From: Meiothermus sp. QL-1
Lineage (GTDB): Bacteria; Deinococcota; Deinococci; Deinococcales; Thermaceae
Reading direction: 5' to 3'
Assembly: GCF_003351145.1 (NCBI RefSeq)
Contig: NZ_QQSV01000006.1
Coordinates: 1 to 64,000 of the forward strand
DNA length: 64,000 nt
Shown here: in pieces, positions 8,607 through 17,896 of the stretch
How positions within the stretch are numbered: position 1 is the first letter of the stretch
How the letters are laid out: every line of letters starts with the position of its first letter
Notes under the pieces: generated by a model
Databases searched by the model: none
Seen by the model: only the letters and a program-made list of their open reading frames with translations
What the model was told of the DNA's origin: nothing
Translations under genes and position numbers: made by a program

Positions 8607-8640
8607 TTGACCGAATTCTAACGGTGTATTATTCTAACGG
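8607..8640 (+). promoter_or_regulatory. Promoter with overlapping direct repeats (lipoprotein-protease operon)
   Basis: TTGACC at 8607-8612 and TATTCT at 8630-8635 are exactly 17 bases apart. The decamer ATTCTAACGG occurs at 8615-8624 in the spacer and again at 8631-8640 over the -10 box, 16 bases from start to start (about 1.5 turns). This may be an operator for a regulator binding direct repeats. The first gene starts about 90 bases downstream. Confidence 0.6.
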
Positions 8641-8730
8641 CGCATTCTCCTTGGGAGATGTAAAAATAGCAGTTCGCTTATCGTAGGCCAAAGTCAAAAA
8701 CCATCGTCCAAGCCATCTAGGAGGAGGCGG

Positions 8731-10743
8731 ATGAAGCTCCTGAGGTCTTTCTTTTCTTTGCTAGGCATCACCCTTCTTTTGGCTGGGTGTTCCTCAAGTA
8801 CCCCCGACACCACAAGCCCCACGGTTACGATCTCCCAGCCACGAAACAACACTACGCTCAACAGCAACCAGGTCGCCATCCAGGGCTCCGCCCAGGACAA
8901 CACCCAGGTGGCCCGCATCACCTACCAGCTCAACGGCGGCCAGGAACAGCAGGTCCCCATCACCCCAGGCCAAAACGTCTCCTTCCAGTTCCAGGTCACC
9001 CTCCAGCAGGGCCAAAACACCATCGCCGTCCACGCCTACGACCAGGCCAACAACAAGGGTAGCGCCACCATCCAAATAACGTACGATCCGACTGCTGTAC
9101 ACACCCTCTCAGGTGCGGTGGTGAGCGAGTACGCCGGCGGGCCCGTGGCCGGAAGCACGCTCAAGCTCTACAAAAACGGCAACCTCGTGGGCACGACCCT
9201 CTCCGGGGCCGATGGAAGCTTCAGCTTTGGCACTCTGGCCCCCGGCACCTACCGCCTGGAAGCCCAGAAGCCCGGCATGGCGGGAAGCGTTCTGGAGGGC
9301 ATCCGGGTGCCGGAAATGGCCAGCGTCACCCTCATCCAGCGCCAGGCCTTTGACGCCAACGCCTCCACCACCCCGCCCACCCTCCTCATCACCCAGGATG
9401 GCACCCAGCCCTTGGAAGGGGGTACCTTCACCAACGCCATCCCCTTCCGGGTCCAGGTGGACACCAGCAAGGATTACGTCCGCCCCATGCGCCTCATCTA
9501 CGTGGCCCTGGGCCGCACCCCAGGCGCTACCTTCATCACCAACAGCGCTACCTGGACCCGCCAAGCTTTCAGCAACGTGGAGGACACCGGCAACCGCACC
9601 CTCAGCGGTGCCAACGTGGCCGGCTTCGGCAGCACCAGCGGAGAAGCCGTTTACGTGGAGGTGGTAGCCTACGACTTCAACCTGAACCGTAGCCACTACC
9701 TGATTCCCATCACCTTCAAGAACACCTCCCCCAACCAAAACAACACCGTGAGCGCCCCCACCGGGGTAGCGGCCACGGCCATCACCCTGGGCGAGGCCGT
9801 GGGGTTCTACAGCGTAAAAAGCCCAACCACCCTCAAAGTACCCGTGGCCAAGGGGATGATGGGCGAACTCACCCTGGACCCCCAAGCGGCGCCTGAAGGG
9901 AGCAACCTCTACGTGGAGGTGCGCTGGTGCTACACCGCCACCGCCGTTCCCTTCGCCTTTGACATAGAGCGCTCCACCGACGGGACCAACTGGAACCGGG
10001 TAGGCACGGTGGGTGGGGCCAGAAGCAGCAGTTGCGACACCAACAACCCCCTCAACCGGCCCTTCTTCTTCCGCGACGCCTCGCCCGACCTGACCCCCGG
10101 CCAAACCTACTACTACCGGGTGGTGGCCCGGGGGGCCAACCAGGCCCCAAGCGCCCCCAGCGCCACTACGCCCCTTCCCCCCTTCTTTGCCCCCCTTCTG
10201 AGCCCTGCGGACGAAAGTGTGGGCGTCTCCCGCACCCCGGACTTCGTCATCGGGCATCCCCAGCTCACCATCGGAGCGGACGGCGCCGCCTACAACCTGG
10301 TCCTCTGGGACACCCTTACCGGGGACAGCGTGGCCTGGCAGAGCCTGGCCGGGTACAACCTCTTGGTGGAGTTTGGCACCCCGGACAACGGCATCCCCAG
10401 CGGTGAGGCCCTGGTCTACGGCTTCCACCCACCCAGCAACAGAGTGGTCTTCTTCACCGACACCGCGGGAATCATAGACCCGGCAAGGCCCAACCGGGTG
10501 CCCGTGGACACCACCCAGGGAACGGTAAGCATCCCCTACAACTTTGACGGCCTGGCCCAGCTCCCAGCCCTCCAGGCCCTGCGCTCCTACGCCTGGCAGC
10601 TTTTCGTAGCCTACGCCTACAAGCACAACCCCCAGGAAAACCGCATCTCGGCCTACAGCATCCAGACCTGGCCCAGCTCCACCTCCTTCATCCGCATCAC
10701 CCGTCCCGGCACCCAGGTCTTTGACTTCACCACGGGGCAGTAA
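8731..10743 (+). CDS. Surface lipoprotein with Ig-like and carboxypeptidase-regulatory-like domains
   Basis: 670 residues; lipobox LLLAGC (Cys20). Domain-like blocks in order: an Ig-like repeat of the type SPTVTISQPRNNTTL...ARITYQLNGG (about 30-110), a carboxypeptidase-regulatory-like beta sandwich with GSTLKLYKNG and DGSFSFGTLAPGTYRLEA (about 125-190), a long middle region, and a fibronectin-III-like block with FDIERSTDGTNWNRVG and PGQTYYYRVVARG (about 400-480). AGGAGGAGG lies four bases before ATG. The protease lipoprotein follows nine bases after its stop, so they form an operon. Function unknown; binding or presentation of an extracellular polymer is possible. Confidence 0.8.
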   Translation: MKLLRSFFSLLGITLLLAGCSSSTPDTTSPTVTISQPRNNTTLNSNQVAIQGSAQDNTQVARITYQLNGGQEQQVPITPGQNVSFQFQVTLQQGQNTIAVHAYDQANNKGSATIQITYDPTAVHTLSGAVVSEYAGGPVAGSTLKLYKNGNLVGTTLSGADGSFSFGTLAPGTYRLEAQKPGMAGSVLEGIRVPEMASVTLIQRQAFDANASTTPPTLLITQDGTQPLEGGTFTNAIPFRVQVDTSKDYVRPMRLIYVALGRTPGATFITNSATWTRQAFSNVEDTGNRTLSGANVAGFGSTSGEAVYVEVVAYDFNLNRSHYLIPITFKNTSPNQNNTVSAPTGVAATAITLGEAVGFYSVKSPTTLKVPVAKGMMGELTLDPQAAPEGSNLYVEVRWCYTATAVPFAFDIERSTDGTNWNRVGTVGGARSSSCDTNNPLNRPFFFRDASPDLTPGQTYYYRVVARGANQAPSAPSATTPLPPFFAPLLSPADESVGVSRTPDFVIGHPQLTIGADGAAYNLVLWDTLTGDSVAWQSLAGYNLLVEFGTPDNGIPSGEALVYGFHPPSNRVVFFTDTAGIIDPARPNRVPVDTTQGTVSIPYNFDGLAQLPALQALRSYAWQLFVAYAYKHNPQENRISAYSIQTWPSSTSFIRITRPGTQVFDFTTGQ

Positions 10744-10752
10744 GGAGAAACG

Positions 10753-12819
10753 ATGAAAAACCTTCGCCTAACCCTCATCCTCAGCCTTGCCGCCCTGCTC
10801 GGGGCCTGCTCCCAGGGGCCCCAGGGGGCGACCCCTCCCGCCTCCCCTCCAGGTGTGACCACCATCTCTGAGGGCATCCGCCACTTCCAGGGGCAGGTGG
10901 TGGTGGGCTACCAGGACGAGGCCGCCCTCCAGGCCGCCATCCAAAAGATCCGGGCCAGAGAGATCGCTCGGATACCCGAGCTCAAGGCCGCCCTTCTTCA
11001 GGTGAATGGGGATGCCCTGAAGGCGAGCCGCAGCCTGAAAGGGCTTCAGGGCCTGCGCTTCGCCGAGCCCCACCTGGCCCAGGTCACCCCGCCCAGCGAA
11101 GACCCCGTGGAGCGCCCCCACCGGGAAGGCGACCTGCTACCCCTGGCCAACCCCGCTGACCAAATTCTGGACGCACTACCCCAGTACGCCCTGGACCCCC
11201 GCCACCTGAACGCCAAGCGGGCCTGGGACCTGGGGTTTGAGGGCCAGGGGGTGACGGTGGCCATCATCGACGATGCCGCCGACGTCACCCACCCCGACCT
11301 GGCCGCCAACTGGGCGGGTAGGGCCTATGACCCTGTGACGGACACCACCTACACCAACGCCAGCGCCTGGCTGGCCTTCATCAACAACAACCCCAACATC
11401 TACCACGGCACCTTCGTGGCCTCCACGGTGAGCGCTCCCCGGGACGGCCAGGGCATCGCTGGGTTAGCTCCCAGGACCAAGTTTCTCCCCGTGGCCATCT
11501 TCCAGCCCGGCTACGTGGGCGATTTCTACGTGGCCCGGGGCATCGTGTGGGCGGTGAACAATGGGGCCCAGGTGCTCAACAACTCCTGGGGCGGCTTAGG
11601 GTATGGGGAGCTCGTCAAGGAGGCCTTTGACTACGCCCTGGCCAACGGGGTGGTGGTGGTGGCCAGCGCCGGAAACTCCTACAAGGACGAGGTGCGCACC
11701 CCCGCAGGCTACCCGGGAATAATCGCCTCGGTGGCGGCGGACGGGAACCGCAACCGCGCCAATTTCTCCACCCATGGCCGCCATGTTTCCACCGCCGCCC
11801 CCGGGGTGGACGTCCTCCTGGCCAACCCCACCTGGCTGGGGGGGGGCTACGGGCTCATCTCCGGCACCTCCTTCTCGGGGCCCTACACCGCCGCTGCGGC
11901 CGCCCTGGTGAAGGCCGCCTGCCCGGGCGCCACCCCTTACCAGGTGCGCCGGGCCCTGGAGACCACCACCTGGGAAAGGAGCTTCAGCCGCCAAAAAGGC
12001 TGGGGGCACCTGAACGCCGGCAACCTGGCCGACCTCCTGCAGCAGGGCTGCGGGGCGCTTCCCCCCAAGGGCGCGGTGGTGCGGGTAAAGGTGGAGTACT
12101 TCAACCAAAACGGCGTCTTCCCCGGTCTCCTGGCCGACGTGATCCTGCGGGGCAAGGGCCTGCGACCCGGAGACCCCACCGACCCCACCCCCATGTACTG
12201 GGCCCGCACCAACCAGGAGGGGGAGGCCTGGTTCTACGAGATTGCCCCTGGGGAGTACGACATCTACGTGGCCGGGGCTGACCTGGCCCTCACGGGAGGC
12301 TTCCCCGAGGAGCGGGGTACCTTCGTGGGTACCCTGGTGGCCACCTCGGGCTCCCATGCGGGTAACCCTGACTTCAAGCGGGTGCGCCTGAACGCCAGCG
12401 AGGTGAACCTCAACCCCACCGACCCCTACGAGCCCAACGACAATCCCGCCCAGGCCACGCCCATGGTCTACAACACCACCACCCAGACGGCCTACATCTT
12501 TGGCCAGCCCCGGGACTTTGACTTTTTTGCCTTCTCCGGAACTTCTGGAGACCAGATCCGGGCCCGGGTCTACGCCCGCTCCAGCCTGGGAGGGACCCTG
12601 GAATCCTACCTCTACCTGCTGGACGGGAACGGGAACGTGCTGGCCGAAAACGACGACATCATCCCCGGGCAGAACACCGACTCGGAAATCACCTACACCC
12701 TAACCAGCGACGGCACTTACTACCTGGTGGTGACCAGCTACACCATTGCCAGCAACCCCAACGCCTCCGACAACAGCCCCTTCAACAAGTACCAGCTCGA
12801 GCTCAGGAAGACCAACTGA
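10753..12819 (+). CDS. Subtilisin-like (S8) serine protease lipoprotein with PPC domain
   Basis: 688 residues. Lipobox LLGAC (Cys19), then an inhibitor-I9-like propeptide to about residue 150. In the catalytic domain the triad is Asp173 (VAIIDDAADVTHPDL), His218 (YHGTFVAS) and Ser373 (GTSFSGP), with the oxyanion Asn in NNSWGG. A beta-sandwich (about 440-545) and a C-terminal pre-peptidase PPC domain (PNDNPAQATP ... YYLVVTSYT) follow. The expected role is proteolysis at the cell surface for peptide scavenging or processing of secreted proteins. AAGGAG precedes ATG by six bases. It is the second gene of the operon and is followed by a terminator. Confidence 0.92.
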   Translation: MKNLRLTLILSLAALLGACSQGPQGATPPASPPGVTTISEGIRHFQGQVVVGYQDEAALQAAIQKIRAREIARIPELKAALLQVNGDALKASRSLKGLQGLRFAEPHLAQVTPPSEDPVERPHREGDLLPLANPADQILDALPQYALDPRHLNAKRAWDLGFEGQGVTVAIIDDAADVTHPDLAANWAGRAYDPVTDTTYTNASAWLAFINNNPNIYHGTFVASTVSAPRDGQGIAGLAPRTKFLPVAIFQPGYVGDFYVARGIVWAVNNGAQVLNNSWGGLGYGELVKEAFDYALANGVVVVASAGNSYKDEVRTPAGYPGIIASVAADGNRNRANFSTHGRHVSTAAPGVDVLLANPTWLGGGYGLISGTSFSGPYTAAAAALVKAACPGATPYQVRRALETTTWERSFSRQKGWGHLNAGNLADLLQQGCGALPPKGAVVRVKVEYFNQNGVFPGLLADVILRGKGLRPGDPTDPTPMYWARTNQEGEAWFYEIAPGEYDIYVAGADLALTGGFPEERGTFVGTLVATSGSHAGNPDFKRVRLNASEVNLNPTDPYEPNDNPAQATPMVYNTTTQTAYIFGQPRDFDFFAFSGTSGDQIRARVYARSSLGGTLESYLYLLDGNGNVLAENDDIIPGQNTDSEITYTLTSDGTYYLVVTSYTIASNPNASDNSPFNKYQLELRKTN

Positions 12820-12832
12820 CCTAGAGGAAGAA

Positions 12833-12858
12833 CCCCCGGCTGCACTCTCAGCCGGGGG
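12833..12858. terminator. Hairpin between the protease and tctA
   Basis: Ten-base perfect stem (12833-12842 with 12849-12858) with a 6-base loop, between converging genes, so it can serve both strands. Confidence 0.8.
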
Positions 12859-12891
12859 TAGGCTTCTAGCTATCCCAAACCCCAGCCACGG

Positions 12892-14397
12892 TCAAAGCTC
12901 CTCGCCCCCCAGGCCCCGCCGGTGAAAGCGGGATAGGAGCCAAGGGGCCAAGAGCGAGAGCAGCGCCAGCCCCCAAAGGGCGATGGCGATGGGGCTGCTA
13001 AAGAGATAGCCCACGTCTCCACCGCTCAGGGTCATAGCGCGGCGCAGGTTGATTTCCATCAGGTAGCCGAGCACCAGGCCCAAAAGCACCGGGGCCAGGG
13101 GGAACTCGAGCTTACGCATCAAATAGCCCAGGAAACCGAAAAAGGCCATCAAGAGCAGGTCGAAGGGGTTGTTGTTGACCGCGTAGACCCCGATGAAGCT
13201 GATGGCCAGCACGGCCGGTATCAAAAACCACGCAGGCACCGCCAGGAGGCGCACGAAAAGGCCCACCAAAGGTAGGTTTAGCAAGAGCAAAACCGCGTTG
13301 CCCACATACATCGAGGCAATCAAGCCCCAGACCACCTGGGGGTGCTGCTGAAACATCTGGGGGCCTGGGGTTACCCCCAGGCTCATAAGGGCACCCAGCA
13401 TGATGGCGGTGGTGCCGCTGCCGGGAAGGCCCAGGGTGAGGAGGGGAATCATGGCCCCACCTGCTGCCGCGTTGTTGGCCGCCTCGGGGGCCGCCACCCC
13501 CCGCAGGTCGCCCTCGCCCAGCCGCCCCCGTGGGCCCAGCCAGCGCTTTTCGCTGGTGTAGGCCACAAAACTGGCAATAGAGGCCCCAGCCCCTGGCAGA
13601 ATCCCGATCAAAAAGCCCAGCACGCTGCTGCGCAGGATGGTGAGGAGTGAGCCCATGAAGTCACGAAGGGAAAGGTAGATCCGCCCCACCTGGGCTTTGA
13701 TGACCCCTGGGGTTTTCTCTTCCAGAAGCATCAAGACCTCGCTCACTGCAAAAAGGCCGATGGCCACTACCAGAAAGTCCAGGCCATCCTCGAGCTGCAT
13801 CACCCCGAAGGTGTAGCGGGCTATACCGGACTGCGGGTCCTGGCCCACCGTGGCCAGCATCAAGCCCAGCGCCGTGGCGGTGAGAGCCTTGAAGAGGTTC
13901 TTGCCTGCCAGGGCCGAAAGGGTGGAAAAGCCGAAAACCATGAGGGCAAAGTACTCTGCAGGCCCAAAGCGGATAGCCCACTGGGCTAGAAGGGGCCCCA
14001 GGGTCATGAGGCCCAGCACCGAGAGGGTACCGGCGATGAAGGAGGCCCAGGCCGCCATGGCGAGGGCCGGGCCGGGCCGGCCCTGCTTGGCCAGTTTGTT
14101 GCCATCTATGGCGGTCACCACCGAGGAGGTCTCGCCTGGGATGTTGAGCAGGATGCTGGTGGTGGAGCCCCCGTACATGGCCCCGTAGTAGATGCCGGCC
14201 AGCAAAATCAAGGCCGACTCAGGCGGAAGCTTGAGGGCAAAGGTGAGGGGCACCAACAGCGCCACCCCGCTGATGGGCCCAATTCCAGGCAGCACACCTA
14301 TGAGAGTGCCCACCAAACACCCCAAGAAGACCAGCAGCAGGTTTAGGGGCTGTAACGCCACCCCGAAGCCGTTTAGAAGGGCCTGTAGGATATCCAT
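12892..14397 (-). CDS. tctA: Tripartite tricarboxylate transporter, large membrane subunit
   Basis: 501 residues, very hydrophobic, about 11-12 membrane spans. Family motifs include GTLIGVLPGIGPISGVALLVPLTF at the N-terminal end (GVLPGIGP region), YYGAMYGGSTTSILLNIPGE and the second half-site GILPGAGASIASFVAY with GLPGSGTTAI. With TctB and the periplasmic TctC it takes up citrate or another carboxylate using an ion gradient. Third gene of gntR-tctC-tctB-tctA, starting three bases after the tctB stop. Confidence 0.93.
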   Translation of the reverse strand: MDILQALLNGFGVALQPLNLLLVFLGCLVGTLIGVLPGIGPISGVALLVPLTFALKLPPESALILLAGIYYGAMYGGSTTSILLNIPGETSSVVTAIDGNKLAKQGRPGPALAMAAWASFIAGTLSVLGLMTLGPLLAQWAIRFGPAEYFALMVFGFSTLSALAGKNLFKALTATALGLMLATVGQDPQSGIARYTFGVMQLEDGLDFLVVAIGLFAVSEVLMLLEEKTPGVIKAQVGRIYLSLRDFMGSLLTILRSSVLGFLIGILPGAGASIASFVAYTSEKRWLGPRGRLGEGDLRGVAAPEAANNAAAGGAMIPLLTLGLPGSGTTAIMLGALMSLGVTPGPQMFQQHPQVVWGLIASMYVGNAVLLLLNLPLVGLFVRLLAVPAWFLIPAVLAISFIGVYAVNNNPFDLLLMAFFGFLGYLMRKLEFPLAPVLLGLVLGYLMEINLRRAMTLSGGDVGYLFSSPIAIALWGLALLSLLAPWLLSRFHRRGLGGEEL

Positions 14398-14400
14398 AAG

Positions 14401-14832
14401 CTAGGGGAAGAAAAAACCGGATGGAAGACCAACCCCCAAACCCTCGGTAAACAAGAGGTAAAGCACCAGGCTGAAAACCAAAGCAGCCAGGAATCCTCTC
14501 GGTACCGAAGCCCCAAAGAGCCAGGCGAGCAGGGTCATCTCGAGGGTAGTGGCCACAACGAAGCCCAGGGGTACCACTGAATAGGCATAGGCCCCAAGGC
14601 TCAAAAGCACCAGCCCCAGGACCGCCCAGAAGCGTTTGGGCGGCCAGGTGGGTTCAGGGTCGGGGCGCAGCAGCAAGCCCAGCGCCGAAAGCCCTAATAG
14701 CAATGCGATGATATAGGGGAAAGGTCTGGGGCCCAGGGGGTCGGTGAAGAAGCTCACCTGCATCCGGCTGGCCTCGAGGCCGTAACCAAGGGCCAGCAAC
14801 AAGAGTAGGGACCCTACGATGCGGTCGGTCAT
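14401..14832 (-). CDS. tctB: Tripartite tricarboxylate transporter, small membrane subunit
   Basis: 143 residues with four predicted membrane spans and the DPLGPRPFPYIIALLLG motif typical of TctB. It forms the membrane complex with TctA. It lies between tctC and tctA on the same strand, with a hairpin upstream that may lower its expression relative to the binding protein. Confidence 0.9.
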   Translation of the reverse strand: MTDRIVGSLLLLLALGYGLEASRMQVSFFTDPLGPRPFPYIIALLLGLSALGLLLRPDPEPTWPPKRFWAVLGLVLLSLGAYAYSVVPLGFVVATTLEMTLLAWLFGASVPRGFLAALVFSLVLYLLFTEGLGVGLPSGFFFP

Positions 14833-14854
14833 ACAGCCTCAACAAACAGCAGCC

Positions 14855-14883
14855 CCCAGGGAGGAACGAAGGCTTCCCCTGGG
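14855..14883 (-). promoter_or_regulatory. Imperfect hairpin in the tctC-tctB gap
   Basis: CCCAGGGA at 14855-14862 pairs with TCCCCTGGG at 14875-14883 (one bulge). Hairpins between a binding-protein gene and its permease genes often stabilise or partly terminate the message. Confidence 0.4.
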
Positions 14884-14893
14884 AGCCTCTAAG

Positions 14894-15862
14894 CTAGCGA
14901 ATGATGCCCAGCTCGCGCGATAGGTTGCGGAACTGGTTGACCTGCCGGTCGATGAAGACCTGGAACTCGGCCCCTACCATGAAGAACTGGCCCAGGGCGT
15001 TCTGCTCCCGGATGCGGGCCCACTCCGGGCTGCGCTCCACCTGCCTCAAAGCCCGGGCCCAGAACTCGTAGGCCTCGGCGGGCATGTTCTTGGGCACGTA
15101 AAAACCGCGCCAAACCACCCAGTCCACGTTGTAACCAAGCTCCCTCAAGGTAGGTACGTTGGCGTAAACCCCACCCAGCCGACGGGGCGCCATGACCCCC
15201 AGCACCCGCACCGTACCGGCCTGCACCTGGGCCCTGAGCTCCGAGGCATCGCCCGCGAACACCTGGATGAACCCTCCCAGAAGCGCGGTCAGGGCCTCCC
15301 CACCCCCATCGAAGGGCACGTACTTGATGTTCCGGGGCTCAATGCCCGCCGCCCGGCCCAAGAGCAGCACCTTCATGTGGTCCTGCCCGCCCACGGCGCT
15401 GCCGCCCCCCACCGCGAGCCGGGCTGGATCGGCTTTCCAGGCCGCTACCAGCTCCTGCATGGTGCGCCAGGGGGCATCGGCCTTGACCGCCACCACGCCA
15501 AAGTCGGCGGCAATGGCCCCTAGCCAGCGCACGTCCCGCTCGGTGAAGCGGCTGTACTGCCCCTGGGCCAGGCGCACAGTGGTGGCCGGGCTGGCCGCCA
15601 CAATCAGGTTGGCGTCATCGCTGCGCTGGGTAACCACGTTGGCATAGGCCACGCCACCCCCACCCCCGGTCACATTGCTCACCCGCATGGGCTGGGGAAT
15701 GAGTTTTAGGTCGAAAAGCACCTGGGCCACGCTGCGGCAGGTGAAGTCCCAACCACCCCCGGCCCCAGCCGGGGCGATGCACTCGGGGTTGCGCGGGGTA
15801 AACTGGGCCAGCCCGCCGCTCAGGGCCAAGAACAGAAGGGTTGGGATAAGCCATCGAACCAT
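14894..15862 (-). CDS. tctC: Tripartite tricarboxylate transporter, periplasmic binding protein
   Basis: 322 residues. A Sec signal peptide (LIPTLLFLALSGGLAQ) precedes a Bug/TctC-type domain with the N-terminal substrate-loop CIAPAGAGGGWDFTCR, MRVSNVTGGGGGVAYANV and KYVPFDGGGEALTALLGG. It binds the carboxylate outside the membrane and hands it to TctAB. Two cysteines (about residues 28 and 42) may form a disulfide. GGAGG lies five bases before ATG. First transporter gene after its own promoter. Confidence 0.92.
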   Translation of the reverse strand: MVRWLIPTLLFLALSGGLAQFTPRNPECIAPAGAGGGWDFTCRSVAQVLFDLKLIPQPMRVSNVTGGGGGVAYANVVTQRSDDANLIVAASPATTVRLAQGQYSRFTERDVRWLGAIAADFGVVAVKADAPWRTMQELVAAWKADPARLAVGGGSAVGGQDHMKVLLLGRAAGIEPRNIKYVPFDGGGEALTALLGGFIQVFAGDASELRAQVQAGTVRVLGVMAPRRLGGVYANVPTLRELGYNVDWVVWRGFYVPKNMPAEAYEFWARALRQVERSPEWARIREQNALGQFFMVGAEFQVFIDRQVNQFRNLSRELGIIR

Positions 15863-15890
15863 AGGTTCCTCCGGTTTTCGAGACCCGTTC

Positions 15891-15902
15891 CTAGGTGCCT
15901 AG
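15891..15902. promoter_or_regulatory. Inverted repeat at the tctC transcription start
   Basis: CTAGG-N2-CCTAG lies immediately downstream of the tctC -10 box, where a bound repressor would block transcription. The regulator is unknown; the adjacent GntR protein is a candidate, although the sequence differs from the site in the gntR promoter. Confidence 0.35.
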
Positions 15903-15930
15903 ATTCTACTAATACTCTCACTTTCGTCAA
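15903..15930 (-). promoter_or_regulatory. Promoter of tctCBA
   Basis: On the minus strand TTGACG (15930-15925) and TAGAAT (15908-15903) are 16 bases apart. The -35 overlaps the gntR stop codon. Confidence 0.7.
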
Positions 15931-16568
15931 GGGCGCGTGAGCAGGGCCGAGCCCTCGAGGCTGCGCAAAAGAGCCTCACGGGAACGCTCGAGGTGCTGCT
16001 GCATGAATAGCGCAGCCTCCTCACCCCTGCCCTCCTGCACCAGCTCGATCAGGGTCAGGTGGTCGCTCAGGGCGGCCTCGGCCCCTTTGGGCCGGGTAAT
16101 CTCCAGATAGCGGGCCCGGTAGATGCGCTGGAGCACCTGGGCCAGCGCGGCCACCACGAAGCGGTTGCCGGTGAGGCGGGCCAGGGCCAGGTGGAAGTCG
16201 GTGGCCTTCTCCAGCTCCACCTCGGGGTCCAGGTCGGCCTCCAAGGAGGCCAGCAGGTCCCTGAGCTCCTGGGCCTTGGGCCGGCGGGCTGCGGCCACCC
16301 GGACCACCTGGGTCTCGAGCCACTGGCGGAACTCAAAGGCCTCCTCGAGCTCGGCCAGGTCCACCGGGGCCACGGTGTACACCCGGCCCGAACGCACCAC
16401 CAGCCCCTCGCGGGAAAGCTGTTGCAAAGCGGTACGGATAGGGGTGCGGGAGACCCCCAGCCTCTCCTCCAGCCTGCGCTCGACCATGGGCTCGCCCGGC
16501 CTGAGCTCCAAAGAGAGAATCATCCGCCGAAGGCGGCGGTAGGCTTCCTCGGTCTGGGGTGCCAACAC
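15927..16568 (-). CDS. GntR-family regulator, FCD (FadR/VanR) subfamily
   Basis: 213 residues from GTG 16568. An N-terminal winged helix contains AYRRLRRMILSLELRPGEPMVERRLEERLGVSRTPIR (DNA recognition helix at VSRTPIRTAL), followed by a helical FCD ligand domain with DFHLALARLTGN and the metal-ligand histidines of this domain (DFH and SDH). FCD proteins usually sense organic acids, fitting control of the carboxylate transporter next door. The start is set by a promoter whose -10 ends seven bases before the GTG; the upstream in-frame TTG at 16604 is the -35 box itself. Confidence 0.88.
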   Translation of the reverse strand: MLAPQTEEAYRRLRRMILSLELRPGEPMVERRLEERLGVSRTPIRTALQQLSREGLVVRSGRVYTVAPVDLAELEEAFEFRQWLETQVVRVAAARRPKAQELRDLLASLEADLDPEVELEKATDFHLALARLTGNRFVVAALAQVLQRIYRARYLEITRPKGAEAALSDHLTLIELVQEGRGEEAALFMQQHLERSREALLRSLEGSALLTRP

Positions 16569-16575
16569 GCCGGTT

Positions 16576-16604
16576 ATGGTACCCTTTCTGGTATACCGGC
16601 TCAA
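16576..16604 (-). promoter_or_regulatory. Leaderless gntR promoter with an operator in the spacer
   Basis: On the minus strand TTGAGC (16604-16599), a 17-base spacer, and TACCAT (16581-16576) are followed seven bases later by the GTG start. The spacer holds the palindrome GGTATACC (16590-16597); GGTACC (16578-16583) overlaps the -10. GGTATACC-type cores are typical of FCD-GntR operators, so autoregulation is likely. Confidence 0.65.
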
Positions 16605-16651
16605 GCCGCTCTGACCCTTTTCTGACGCTTCAGAGCTACCTTCATCCCGGT

Positions 16652-17896
16652 ATGCGACGCTTCATCTCTCTCGCCCTTGGGGCCGGCCTGGCCCTGGGCC
16701 AAGGGGGGCAGGTGGTGGGGGTCTACACCCTGCCGCCCACCCCCATCCGCACCCTCAACCCTCATCTCACCCAGGCCGACGTAGAGAGCAGCTTGAAAGC
16801 GGGCTGGCCGGTAAGCGACCGGCCAGCGCTGGGCTCGAGCCTAGCCTACCTAGGCCAAGGGCGTTTCGTAGGCAGCACCGACCGCGGCCCCAACGGGGAC
16901 TGCCCTGGGGGCAAGTACTTCCCTTTGCCCGGCTTTACCCCTAGCCTGCTCTTTTTCCGACTGGAGGGCAAGGAGATTCGTCTGGAAAAATCCCTGCCGC
17001 TGCACAACCTGGGCGGCAGGCGGGTCAGCGGCCTGCCCAACCTGCCGGGTGAGGACGTCCCCTTTGCCAACAAGGAGTGCAGGGAGCGCCTTCCCCTTGA
17101 CCCTGATGGTTTGGACGTAGAGGACATAGCCATAGCCCCGGGAGGAGGCTTCTGGCTGGTGGAGGAAAACTCCCCCTCCCTCCTCTATGCCACACCCCAG
17201 GGGGCCATTGTGATGCGCTACGTGCCCCAAGGGGTGCGCCTCAACGCCAGCTACCCGGTGCGCGACAGCCTGCCCGCCATCCTGCGCCAGCGCCGCAATA
17301 ACCGGGGCCTTGAGAACCTGGCCCTATCCGGGGACGGAAAGACCGCCTGGATCATCTTGCAAAGCCCCATTGGCCCCACCTCCAATCCAGCCTTCGACCA
17401 AAGCCTGGTGGCCCGGGCGGTGCGGCTCGACGTGAGCAACCCGGTGCAGGCCCGGGTAACCGGGATGTACCTGGTGCCCTTCTCCGACCCCAAGGACTAC
17501 CCCAAGCCCAACCGGCCCCGCGACATGAAGTACAGCGCCGCCACCTGGGTCAAGGACGAGCAGATTCTCCTCCTGGAGCGGGCCGAGGGCGGGGCACGGG
17601 TCTACCTGGTGGACTTCGCCCGCGCCACCAACCTGCTGAGCCGGCCCGATGGAAGCAGCAGCGAGCTGGACAAGGCTGGGGTGGACTATGCTTCCCTGGG
17701 CATTCACCTACCCGAACGGCGGCTTTTGCTCGAGACCTGGCGGCTGCCCGAGTTCGATACCGACAAGCTCGAGGACCTGGCTCTGTTGGAGGACGGCCAG
17801 ACCCTGGCCATCGTGGACGACAACGACTTCGCCATCACCGGCAAGGAGGGGCCCAGCCGGCTGTGGCTGGTGCGGCTGGCGCAAAAGCTCCGCTAG
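16652..17896 (+). CDS. Secreted phytase-like esterase domain protein
   Basis: 414 residues. Signal peptide [16 protein letters not shown], then a domain of the phytase-like esterase family (PF13449 type) with [60 protein letters not shown], and the repeated [23 protein letters not shown]. The acidic loops suggest a calcium-binding propeller. The activity is probably phosphoester or ester hydrolysis in the periplasm; the substrate is unknown. ATG 16652 is chosen because it starts the signal peptide and follows a TACCTT box. It is divergent from gntR and its stop overlaps hisZ by four bases. Confidence 0.8.
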   Translation: MRRFISLALGAGLALGQGGQVVGVYTLPPTPIRTLNPHLTQADVESSLKAGWPVSDRPALGSSLAYLGQGRFVGSTDRGPNGDCPGGKYFPLPGFTPSLLFFRLEGKEIRLEKSLPLHNLGGRRVSGLPNLPGEDVPFANKECRERLPLDPDGLDVEDIAIAPGGGFWLVEENSPSLLYATPQGAIVMRYVPQGVRLNASYPVRDSLPAILRQRRNNRGLENLALSGDGKTAWIILQSPIGPTSNPAFDQSLVARAVRLDVSNPVQARVTGMYLVPFSDPKDYPKPNRPRDMKYSAATWVKDEQILLLERAEGGARVYLVDFARATNLLSRPDGSSSELDKAGVDYASLGIHLPERRLLLETWRLPEFDTDKLEDLALLEDGQTLAIVDDNDFAITGKEGPSRLWLVRLAQKLR

